NCBI GenBank assembly: GCA_018334615.1
Contig: JAGXLP010000005.1
Coordinates: 1-24,669 of the forward strand
Reading direction: 5' to 3'
DNA from: Candidatus Bipolaricaulota bacterium
GTDB lineage: Bacteria > Bipolaricaulota > Bipolaricaulia > M55B111
DNA: 24,669 nucleotides
A model generated the notes under the pieces. That model did not search any database. It was not told where the DNA came from and was given only the letters and a program-made list of their open reading frames with translations. Of the stretch, positions 15,334 through 22,174 are shown piece by piece. A program made the position numbers and the translations under genes. How positions within the stretch are numbered: position 1 is the first letter of the stretch; every line of letters begins with the position of its first letter.

Positions 15334-16581
15334 TTACCAGTTTGCTTCCTCCAGCACCCGTTCCAGGTCCTGTATATTGGGATCGATCTCCATCGGACCC
15401 TTGACGGACTTCCTTGCGGCATTCACATCTTTCAATCCACTACCGGTGATAAATATTCCGACGTCATCATCCTGTTTGAGGGTCCCGGACTTCAATAGTT
15501 TTTTGAAACCTGCGTAAGCTGTTGCGGCGGCCGGTTCGGCAAATATTCCCCGGTTCTGAGCCAATTCTATCAAACCGGACGTGATCTCGTCGTCGGAGAC
15601 GGTGATATACCGCCCTCCATTTTCGAAGACGTATTTTACTGCTTTGACTATATCCCGTGGTTTTCCAACTGAAATACTATCCGCAACGGTATGAGCCGGC
15701 TGGTCATCTATTTGCACGTCACTTCCGGTGTATTTCTCAAATGCGCGGGCTATCGGGTCCGCACCTTTAGCCTGAACTCCGATAACTGACGGAGGTTCTT
15801 CGATTAAACCTATGGTGGCTAATTCCTTAAATCCCTTGCAGAGCCCACTGATAATTGATCCGTCTCCGACTGAGACGAATACTTTATCGGGTGGCTCCCA
15901 GTTCAACTGATCGGCCATTTCCAGTGCCCCGGTTTTCTTTCCTTCAACCAGGTAAGGATGAATTGCCGCTGAGCGATTATACCAGTTGTAATTATCCACA
16001 GCCTCCAGGCAGAGGTCGTAAGCTTGGTCGTAACTCCCGTTTACTGCAAACACGTTGGCCCCATAGATTAGAAGTTGAGCGATTTTTGCTTCCGGAGCGG
16101 ATTTAGGGACGAAAATTATTGTTTCTATCCCCGAAGCTGCGGCCAAACCGGCCAGCGAACTTGCTGCATTGCCCGTAGAGGCGCACGTCATAGTATCGAT
16201 ACCTTTTTGTTTTGCCGCTGCTATCGCCAGGACAGTAGCTCGATCCTTGTAGGACGCCGTAGGGTTACCGCTATCGTCTTTTATCCAAATCCTATTTACA
16301 CGATCGGTTAATTCATGAAAGCCGTATAATGGGGTACCTCCTACTTCGAGAGGAGGTAAGTGATCAGGGTTTGTGATCGGTAGAAGAGGAGTGTATCTTC
16401 TAATATTTTTTACCTTTCCGGATTTTACTTTCTTCCTAAACTCGTCTCCGGCGGAATGGAGGTCGTAAACGACTTCCAGTGTTCCTTTTCTGGTACCGCA
16501 GTCGGGGCATGTGTAGTCTAGCTCATCCGGTTGATAAACTTTGCCGCAGGAAACACAGCGTAATCCAGTGACGTTTTTCAT
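15334..16581 (-). CDS. thrC: Threonine-synthase-like fold-II PLP enzyme with N-terminal zinc ribbon
   Basis: A 415-residue PLP enzyme. Cys9, Cys12, Cys25 and Cys28 form a zinc ribbon of the type seen in many threonine synthases. Lys112 in NPTASYKDRAT is the PLP lysine; typical threonine synthases read SFKDRG here. CASTGNAASSLAGLAA is the asparagine loop and VSVGDGSIISGLCKG the phosphate loop. By family it would turn O-phosphohomoserine into threonine. However, it is the first gene of the xdh-mocA-hyuA-xpt operon, and no homoserine-pathway gene is nearby. A catabolic role on a diamino- or ureido-acid, comparable with YgeX, is therefore a real alternative. It has no Shine-Dalgarno, and its promoter would start transcription one base before the ATG. 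Confidence 0.78.
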   Translation of the reverse strand: MKNVTGLRCVSCGKVYQPDELDYTCPDCGTRKGTLEVVYDLHSAGDEFRKKVKSGKVKNIRRYTPLLPITNPDHLPPLEVGGTPLYGFHELTDRVNRIWIKDDSGNPTASYKDRATVLAIAAAKQKGIDTMTCASTGNAASSLAGLAAASGIETIIFVPKSAPEAKIAQLLIYGANVFAVNGSYDQAYDLCLEAVDNYNWYNRSAAIHPYLVEGKKTGALEMADQLNWEPPDKVFVSVGDGSIISGLCKGFKELATIGLIEEPPSVIGVQAKGADPIARAFEKYTGSDVQIDDQPAHTVADSISVGKPRDIVKAVKYVFENGGRYITVSDDEITSGLIELAQNRGIFAEPAAATAYAGFKKLLKSGTLKQDDDVGIFITGSGLKDVNAARKSVKGPMEIDPNIQDLERVLEEANW

Positions 16582-16588
16582 TTGACCA

Positions 16589-16617
16589 ATATTACTTTAC
16601 ACGGTTATTCTTGTAAA
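16589..16617 (-). promoter_or_regulatory. Near-consensus sigma-70 promoter of the - strand xdh operon (leaderless)
   Basis: Read on the - strand, TTTACA (16617-16612), 17 bases, then TAATAT (16594-16589). The -10 ends seven bases before the ATG at 16581, so the predicted start point is 16582, making the message essentially leaderless. No Shine-Dalgarno is present before this ATG. Confidence 0.65.
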
Positions 16618-16619
16618 GT
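16594..16619 (-). promoter_or_regulatory. 8-bp inverted repeat (candidate operator) over the xdh operon promoter
   Basis: ACTTTACA (16594-16601) and TGTAAAGT (16612-16619) are perfect complements with a 10-base spacer. One arm covers the -35 and the other touches the -10 of the operon promoter. The half-sites are centred 18 bp apart, so a dimer bound here would occlude RNA polymerase. The sequence differs from the GntR site, implying a second regulator. Confidence 0.55.
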
Positions 16620-16745
16620 CATTCTAGTTTTGAATGAGGATCGAGAAGTATTTAGATCGGGTTTGGTTTTCCCTGCTTTGTGGCAGGTCGTTTGGTTGAA
16701 AAGCAAGCTGGAACGGTAAAACCTCCGGAATCGACGTGATTTGGA

Positions 16746-16774
16746 TTGATTTAACCTAATCTGCCCGATATATT
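16746..16774 (+). promoter_or_regulatory. Sigma-70 promoter of the rubrerythrin-like gene
   Basis: TTGATT (16746-16751), a 17-base spacer and TATATT (16769-16774) make a good promoter. The expected start near 16781 gives a leader of about 65 bases ending in the AGGAGG at the ATG. Confidence 0.55.
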
Positions 16775-16845
16775 TACCTTGCGAAGCTACGTTTAGCCGG
16801 AAAGCAGGAGAAGTTCCACGATACTAGACCTCATAGGAGGTAAAT

Positions 16846-17331
16846 ATGATCAATATACCCTTTTCTGCCGAGGAAACATTAAAGATTGCGGTTCAGATTG
16901 AAAGAAACGGACGGCAATTCTACGAAGGTATGGCTGAGGAAACCGAAGACCGGGAAATAGGGGACCTATTCAAGGATCTGGCATCCCAGGAAACCAACCA
17001 TGAACGCACCTTTCAACAAATGCTGGGGGAAGAGGAAGACGAAGAAGGTCCCGATCTCAATTCTCTTCTGTATGGAAAACTTGAAGATAGCTACTTGAAC
17101 GCTCTAGCTGATTCAAAGGTGTTTACCCCGGCAAACCAGAATATCCAGGAAGCAAAACTGGCCGGCGGCAGGGACCAGTTGATTGGTATTGCGATATCTC
17201 TGGAGAAAGATACCATCCTTTACTACTACGAGATCCTTCAGCAGGCGAAAGAAGTAGAGGACCAGGATGTAATTATGGACATAATAGAAGAGGAAAAATC
17301 CCATGTTAAACGCCTGGCCAACCTCCTTTAG
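16846..17331 (+). CDS. Rubrerythrin-like ferritin-fold di-iron protein
   Basis: A 161-residue four-helix-bundle protein with two E...ExxH sets. Glu19, Glu49 and His52 (QETNH) are in the first half. Glu120, Glu150 and His153 (EEKSH) are in the second. This is the di-iron ligand pattern of rubrerythrin-type ferritin-like proteins. It lacks the Cys4 rubredoxin domain of classical rubrerythrin, so electrons would have to come from a separate partner. The loop between the halves is very acidic (GEEEDEEGPD). Such proteins usually reduce hydrogen peroxide or store iron in anaerobes, which fits the anaerobic character of the window. It stands alone between its own promoter and a structured intergenic stretch. 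Start ATG has a perfect AGGAGG. Confidence 0.85.
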   Translation: MINIPFSAEETLKIAVQIERNGRQFYEGMAEETEDREIGDLFKDLASQETNHERTFQQMLGEEEDEEGPDLNSLLYGKLEDSYLNALADSKVFTPANQNIQEAKLAGGRDQLIGIAISLEKDTILYYYEILQQAKEVEDQDVIMDIIEEEKSHVKRLANLL

Positions 17332-17340
17332 CGTGTTTAA

Positions 17341-17457
17341 CGATGTGAGATCATCGGAGATAACAAAAACGGGTAACGAAAAGCCTGGAAGCAAGGCTTC
17401 CGTGATGTGGTATAGGACAATAGACTCTGGAGAAGACCGGGTTATCCCAGAGATCAC
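17341..17457 (+). other. Structured intergenic region, candidate RNA element
   Basis: Several perfect stems lie in a row in the gap after the rubrerythrin-like gene. CGATG/CATCG is at 17341-17356. AAGCCT/AGGCTT (17381-17399) and GGAAGC/GCTTCC (17387-17401) overlap and exclude each other. GTGAT plus CTCTGG pair with an uninterrupted CCAGAGATCAC (17402-17457). No T-run terminator follows. It may be a leader or 3' RNA structure; I recognise no named RNA family. Confidence 0.35.
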
Positions 17458-17552
17458 TTACGGGGACCACAAAGGTAATTGTCAGGTTTGACAGCACTCC
17501 TCGAGGTCTTACCTATATGTGTCCTATTATTCTACCATAGGGAGGTGGTAGT

Positions 17553-18212
17553 TTGACCAGTATATCGACTCGAGCGGGATTGTTTTTGTTCGTTCTTATG
17601 CTTTTGTTGACCCTCCCTGCTTTTGCCCAGGATCAAGCGGAAGAAGAAGCGCCCTCGGTGACCGAAGAAGAAATTGCCAAATTAAGAGAGGAAGTTAAGG
17701 GATTGGGAGATCAGCTGGAGGCACTCTCATCCGACAAAGGGGAACTGGAGGAACAGGTCGCGACGAACCAGGCCAGTATCGCTGAACTCAAGCAGACCCA
17801 GAAGGATATACTTAGTTCGGTTGATAATCTGCGAGAATCCTTAAAAAGTCAAGAAGACCAGCTGGAAAAACTTTCTAAACTTGAACGGGTACTTGCAGCT
17901 CTTCAGGGAGACATGAAAAGCCTTACGAACAAGCTGGACAGGCTTGATCAAGGAGCCGCGGGTGAACAGGAAAAGATTCGTGAACTGGAAAATAACTATA
18001 AGTCGCTTCTGGAAGAGACCCAAGAGGTTCGAAAGGAGTTGTCCGGTATTGGAGACAATTTAAAGAACATCAGGGAAAACAGCTTTGATAACGAGAAGAA
18101 ATTAGCCGATATAGAGGAAGAATATCAAGCCTCTGCCAGAAGAAATCTCTTGTTTGCTGCCACTGGAATCGTTGTTGGTTTGCTGGGAATAGCTTTGTAC
18201 TGGGCCGGATGA
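17553..18212 (+). CDS. Exported, C-terminally anchored coiled-coil protein, function unknown
   Basis: I do not recognise a family. Its 219 residues show an N-terminal signal peptide: Arg near position 7, the hydrophobic run LFLFVLMLLLTLPAFA, and a probable cleavage after AFA near residue 25. A long, highly charged heptad-rich coiled coil follows (about residues 38-190). A single C-terminal membrane segment, LLFAATGIVVGLLGIALYW, ends two residues before the stop. The coil would therefore lie outside the cytoplasm, tethered by its C terminus. The start is TTG with GGGAGG upstream. That ribosome-binding site sits in the loop of a CTACCA/TGGTAG hairpin (17533-17552), which may tune translation. 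A TTGACA at 17488-17493 could be a -35, but the -10 is weak. It precedes smc by 105 bp on the same strand; a link is not shown. Confidence 0.75.
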   Translation: MTSISTRAGLFLFVLMLLLTLPAFAQDQAEEEAPSVTEEEIAKLREEVKGLGDQLEALSSDKGELEEQVATNQASIAELKQTQKDILSSVDNLRESLKSQEDQLEKLSKLERVLAALQGDMKSLTNKLDRLDQGAAGEQEKIRELENNYKSLLEETQEVRKELSGIGDNLKNIRENSFDNEKKLADIEEEYQASARRNLLFAATGIVVGLLGIALYWAG

Positions 18213-18317
18213 TTGCTTACATGATTTATGGAGTTGGTTTCGGTATGCCGTCAGGTCAGATGTTCACTGGTTGTATTGGTTCGGCATAGGTGAGCTTGTG
18301 TTTAACCTTCAATCAAT

Positions 18318-20846
18318 ATGTCGATCTTAAATAGTTTAGTCCTTCAGGGGTTTAAGTCGTTCAAAAAAAAGACTACCGTTCCATTTGAGAAAAGTGGGTT
18401 AACAGCTATCATCGGGGAAAATGGGTCGGGTAAATCGAATATTATCGACGGCCTGACTTTTGTCATGGGGCAAAGATCTTCGAAGCTCCGGGCAAACAGA
18501 TTGAGCCAGTTGATATATAACGGTGGAGAAAACGGTACTCCTGCCGAACGGGCCAAAGTGACTATCAGGATGGATAATAGCGATGATCGCTTCTCCGGAA
18601 TCCTGGATAAGCATCTTGAAAATGGTGAGAATCCTGATGAAATAACGATTGGTCGGAAGGTTACACGGAATTCGTCGTCGTACAAGTTTCTGGGTAAGAA
18701 TTGTAAGAGGTCCGTAATTGACGAGGTGCTGGACGAGGCTAATCTAGACCCCAGCCGTCATCATATCGTTAACCAGGGAAAAATTACCGAGATAGTAAAC
18801 ATGAGCCCTACGACGAGGCGCGAGATCATTGATCGGCTGGCAGGGATTAGCGAGTACGACGAGAGAAAACAGCGGGCAATTAGAGATCTCAGGGACGTCA
18901 AAGAAAAACTGATGACCAATCGAGTTATTCTTGGTGAAAGGAGGACTCAGCTCAATCGGCTGGAAAAGGAAAGAAATGCCGCGCTGAATTACAAGGAAAA
19001 AGAAGAAGAACTTGATTTGGTTGAGAAGTCCATAGATTACAAGAAGGTTAAAAACAAGCGCGAACAGCTGAAAAAAACCCGAAAAAAGGAAAACAGGGTG
19101 AAGGAGAAACTCTCGACCCTGGAAGAAAAACTGGAAGCTGCCGACAAAGAGGCTGAGGAGAAAGAAAAGAAACTGAAACAGCTGAGGGAAGAACGGGAGG
19201 GTGACGAGGAGAAAAAGCTTTCCAAGGAAGCGGAAAAACTGAAGATGGACCTGGTACAAAAAAGAGGGGACGTTCGCTCCAAGGAAAAGGAAGTTAAGAA
19301 CCTAAAAGATTCCGTGAGGGAACTAAAGGACCTCAAAAGCCGTACCGGAACAAAATCCACGAGAAAGAAAAGATCCGTAAAGGCGCTCTTAGATAGTGGA
19401 AGGGGCGGGATTTACGGGACTATTGAGGGTCTTATGGAAGTAGAATCCAGTTACCAGGTGGCGATAGAGACGACTATCGGAGGTCACCTGCAGGATCTAG
19501 TTGTAGACTCTCGGTCGACAGCTATTGAGTCCGTCAATTACCTAAAGGAAAACAATCTTGGCAGGGCGAGATTCTTGCCATTGATGAATATTTCCGGGAG
19601 CAGGATGAGTCAGGCGTCGAAGAAAACTCTGGAACTTTCCGGAGTGATTGACTACGCCATTGAACTTGTCGATTTCGATTCTAAGTATCAGAGGGCGTTT
19701 GAATACGTCTGTCGTGACACTTTGGTAGCTGAAGATTTGGAAGCAGTGGAAGAGGCGGAAAACGTTAGAGTGGTTACTTTGGACGGCGATGTATTGAGCC
19801 GGGGTGGCGCGGTCACCGGGGGAACTGCAAAGAAGAAAAAGAGCAATTCCTCCGACGGGAGAAGGAAAGAACTACAGGAGAAGATAGAGGAGAAAAAGCA
19901 AAGAATAGAGCGTCTGAAACAAGAAGTTGAAAAGGGAAAAGCGGAACTGGATAAACTTAAGGATAAATTGGAGAAGAAGGAAGATCAGCTGGATAGTAAA
20001 ACCGAAATGGATAAAGAGCTAAAGGAAAAATCTCAGAAGCTGGAATCTGAGCTGGGGGAGCTAAAGAAAAAACAGAAAGAACTATACCGAAAGACGGAAA
20101 AGCAGAAAAGAAAGAAGGATAACGTGGAAAAAGACCTCGAGGGTGTTAAAAGAGATCTGCAGAATCTGGAAGCGCCAGAAGAAGACATAGATTTTTTGGA
20201 CGAACCCCTGAAAGAATTGATTACGAAGAAACGTACCCTGAAAAGAGATCTTGAACGCCTGCAGCCGGTGAATATGAAGGCTATAGAGGAGTATGAGGAG
20301 TTTAAAGATAAGGTGGAGGAGTTAGAGAATAAGCTATCGAGCTTGAGGGGAGAGAAGCGAGAAGTAGAACGTCTGATAGGTAAGATAGAGAAGGAGAAGA
20401 AAGAGAAATTCTATTCCACGATGGAGGAACTTTCGGACTATTTTGAAGAAATTTTCCGGAAGCTCTTTGACGGCGGAAACGCCCATCTAGAGCTCAGCCG
20501 CGAGGGTGATATTAGCTCGGGTTTGCTTATAAAGGCTCACCCCCCCGATAAAGAACTAATAGTTCTGGATTCTTTGTCGGGAGGGGAAAAGACTTTAACT
20601 GCGATAGCGTTTGTCTTTGCTTTGCAGGAGATGAACCCTGCCCCTGTCTACGTAATGGACGAAATCGATGCTGCCCTGGATAAGAGGCGTTCAACTAAAG
20701 TGGCCGATTTGCTGGAAGAGTATGCATCTGACGCCCAGCTTATCTTGATATCACATAATGAAGAGACGGCAAAACACGCGGATCAAGTATTCGGAGTATC
20801 GATGCAGGACGGTCAATCGGAGGTCCTGTCCATTCAGTTGAACTAA
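18318..20846 (+). CDS. smc: SMC chromosome condensation ATPase, short-armed, archaeal-type
   Basis: This is the ATPase core of prokaryotic condensin, which loops and segregates DNA. Walker A is GENGSGKS (33-40). The N-terminal head ends near HHIVNQGKITEIVNMSP and AGISEYDERKQRA. The hinge spans about 355-505 (GIYGTIEGLMEV to LSRGGAVTGG). The C-terminal head has signature LSGGEKT (from 753), Walker B VMDEIDAALD (Asp781, Glu782) and LILISHNEE. Bacterial and archaeal SMCs are near 1,150-1,190 residues; this one has 842. Heads and hinge are complete, so the loss is in both coiled-coil arms, about 170 residues each against roughly 330. The head sequences look closer to archaeal SMCs. No Shine-Dalgarno is visible before the ATG, but the start fits the family. 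Confidence 0.93.
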   Translation: MSILNSLVLQGFKSFKKKTTVPFEKSGLTAIIGENGSGKSNIIDGLTFVMGQRSSKLRANRLSQLIYNGGENGTPAERAKVTIRMDNSDDRFSGILDKHLENGENPDEITIGRKVTRNSSSYKFLGKNCKRSVIDEVLDEANLDPSRHHIVNQGKITEIVNMSPTTRREIIDRLAGISEYDERKQRAIRDLRDVKEKLMTNRVILGERRTQLNRLEKERNAALNYKEKEEELDLVEKSIDYKKVKNKREQLKKTRKKENRVKEKLSTLEEKLEAADKEAEEKEKKLKQLREEREGDEEKKLSKEAEKLKMDLVQKRGDVRSKEKEVKNLKDSVRELKDLKSRTGTKSTRKKRSVKALLDSGRGGIYGTIEGLMEVESSYQVAIETTIGGHLQDLVVDSRSTAIESVNYLKENNLGRARFLPLMNISGSRMSQASKKTLELSGVIDYAIELVDFDSKYQRAFEYVCRDTLVAEDLEAVEEAENVRVVTLDGDVLSRGGAVTGGTAKKKKSNSSDGRRKELQEKIEEKKQRIERLKQEVEKGKAELDKLKDKLEKKEDQLDSKTEMDKELKEKSQKLESELGELKKKQKELYRKTEKQKRKKDNVEKDLEGVKRDLQNLEAPEEDIDFLDEPLKELITKKRTLKRDLERLQPVNMKAIEEYEEFKDKVEELENKLSSLRGEKREVERLIGKIEKEKKEKFYSTMEELSDYFEEIFRKLFDGGNAHLELSREGDISSGLLIKAHPPDKELIVLDSLSGGEKTLTAIAFVFALQEMNPAPVYVMDEIDAALDKRRSTKVADLLEEYASDAQLILISHNEETAKHADQVFGVSMQDGQSEVLSIQLN

Positions 20847-20856
20847 AGGAGTCATT

Positions 20857-21645
20857 ATGGAGGACTATCCAAAAGAGGGATCGGAGTTTACCCGGAGTGG
20901 TATCCCGGTTGTTTCAGTGGAAGATCTCAATTCTTCCAAATGGAGGGAAATCCTTGATTGGTACGCCTATAGCGGGGATCCGTGGGAAATCTCCGTTGTT
21001 GAAATGGCACAGACATTCCAAAAGGAGTTAGAAAACCTGGACGGTAAAAACCTGGAACTTTCCGGCCGGATGGTATTGACCTGTTCGGTTATATTGCGTG
21101 CCAAGGCCGAGGGGCTAATTGATAAGGAACAGCCGGAGGAGGAGGACCAGCTGGAAGAGGACTTCGATTCTGACTACTGGGGGTACGAGGAATTCGAAAA
21201 TGAAAAGTATATACCGGACCTGGAGATCCCCCTTAAGCGTATAAATAAGAGAACCGTCACCAGGGATGAGTTGAGTGACGCGTTTACGAATGCAGTTGAT
21301 GTATATGATAGGAGGGAAGAACGGTGGAGCACGGAGGAGGAAGATGGGTCTCGTGACTGGGGATTGAACTTTCAGGGGGAAGAAAATCTCCAGGTAAAAC
21401 TTCAGCGATTGTACAGGAAAGTAAAAGAAAAAGTGTCCCGGGGGAAAGAGGTCCTGTTTTCCCGGTTACTGAACGAAGACACGAAAGAAGAAAAGTTTCG
21501 GACCTTCATGGAATTACTCCATCTACAATCGGAAGGTAAGGTAATATGCAAGCAGGAGGAGCCATTTAGCGAAATAGAGGTGGAATTGATGGAGGATTCG
21601 CCTCAACCCGGACAAAGAGAAGAAACGGAAAGACAAGATGAATAA
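20857..21645 (+). CDS. scpA: Kleisin subunit of condensin, archaeal-type ScpA
   Basis: A 262-residue kleisin that bridges the SMC heads. The N-terminal domain, about residues 25-95, contains DPWEISVVEMAQTFQKEL and LELSGRMVLTCSVILRAKAE. This block resembles the DPWDI...SGR...LLRMK pattern of archaeal ScpA. A very acidic linker follows, rich in Glu and Asp. LKRINKRTVTRDELSDAFTNAV is the central conserved segment, also like archaeal forms. The C-terminal winged helix (about 195-250) includes KEEKFRTFMELLHLQSEGKV, the part that binds the other SMC head. It starts 10 bases after the smc stop with AAAGGAG and overlaps scpB by 8 bases, so the three genes form one operon. Confidence 0.88.
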   Translation: MEDYPKEGSEFTRSGIPVVSVEDLNSSKWREILDWYAYSGDPWEISVVEMAQTFQKELENLDGKNLELSGRMVLTCSVILRAKAEGLIDKEQPEEEDQLEEDFDSDYWGYEEFENEKYIPDLEIPLKRINKRTVTRDELSDAFTNAVDVYDRREERWSTEEEDGSRDWGLNFQGEENLQVKLQRLYRKVKEKVSRGKEVLFSRLLNEDTKEEKFRTFMELLHLQSEGKVICKQEEPFSEIEVELMEDSPQPGQREETERQDE

Positions 21646-22174
21646 CCGGGAAAAAAACGATCCCGGAAAGGGAGTCAGCCCAAAGGCAATTATCGAGGCA
21701 GCTCTTTTTCTCGCTGGCGATCCGGTGGCTAAAGATGAGCTTCTTGACCTGACAGGATTACCGGAAAGCCAGTTGGATTCGGTTCTCGCTGATTTAAAGG
21801 AGGATCTGTCCGAAGAGGAGCGGGGTTTGAAATTATTTGAAAACGACGGTCTGTACAGTCTGAAAATAAAAAGAGAGCTACTGGAAAGGGTAAAATATCT
21901 TGCTCCTCATAGAGATATGTCAAAGGGAGTACTAAGGACTCTGTCCGTTATAGCTTATAACAGCCCGGTTCTACAGAAAGAGATAGTCGAAATAAGGGGT
22001 AACGGAGCCTACGATCACATAGACAAGCTAATCGACCGAAATTTCGTAAAGTCCGAGCAGGAAGGGCGAACCAAATTGTTATCCGTTACCGGTTATTTCC
22101 TGGATTACTTCGAGCTGAACAGCCTTGATGAATTGAGGAAAGGAGAACACGCTCCGGAACGGCTATCTAATTAA
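21638..22174 (+). CDS. scpB: Condensin accessory protein ScpB, archaeal-type
   Basis: A 178-residue protein with two winged-helix domains that dimerises and binds ScpA. The first domain is about residues 12-90 (KAIIEAALFLAGDPVAKDEL). The second, about 95-160, contains LRTLSVIAYNSPVLQKEIVEIRGN, then AYDHIDKLIDRNFVKSEQEGR and LSVTGYFLDYF. The RGN-AYDHI wording is what I associate with archaeal ScpB; common bacterial forms read RGVNSD followed by a different block. The final codons overlap the 3' end of the convergent ahcY by 8 bp. Confidence 0.88.
   Translation: MNNREKNDPGKGVSPKAIIEAALFLAGDPVAKDELLDLTGLPESQLDSVLADLKEDLSEEERGLKLFENDGLYSLKIKRELLERVKYLAPHRDMSKGVLRTLSVIAYNSPVLQKEIVEIRGNGAYDHIDKLIDRNFVKSEQEGRTKLLSVTGYFLDYFELNSLDELRKGEHAPERLSN

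Noticed and set aside
17303..17491. 62-codon + strand frame crossing the end of the rubrerythrin-like gene
   Set aside because: It begins inside that gene, has no ribosome-binding site, and covers the region of perfect RNA stems; the encoded peptide shows no recognisable feature.
18244..18288. TATGCCG...CGGCATA repeat with GGTTCGG, first taken for a tRNA-like element before smc
   Set aside because: The arms do not fit a cloverleaf, there is no anticodon or acceptor stem, and a 7-bp repeat with a 31-base gap can arise by chance.
18744..19259. 171-codon - strand frame rich in Phe and Leu, looking like a membrane protein
   Set aside because: It is the complement of the lysine/glutamate-rich SMC coiled coil, which automatically reads as Phe/Leu on the other strand.
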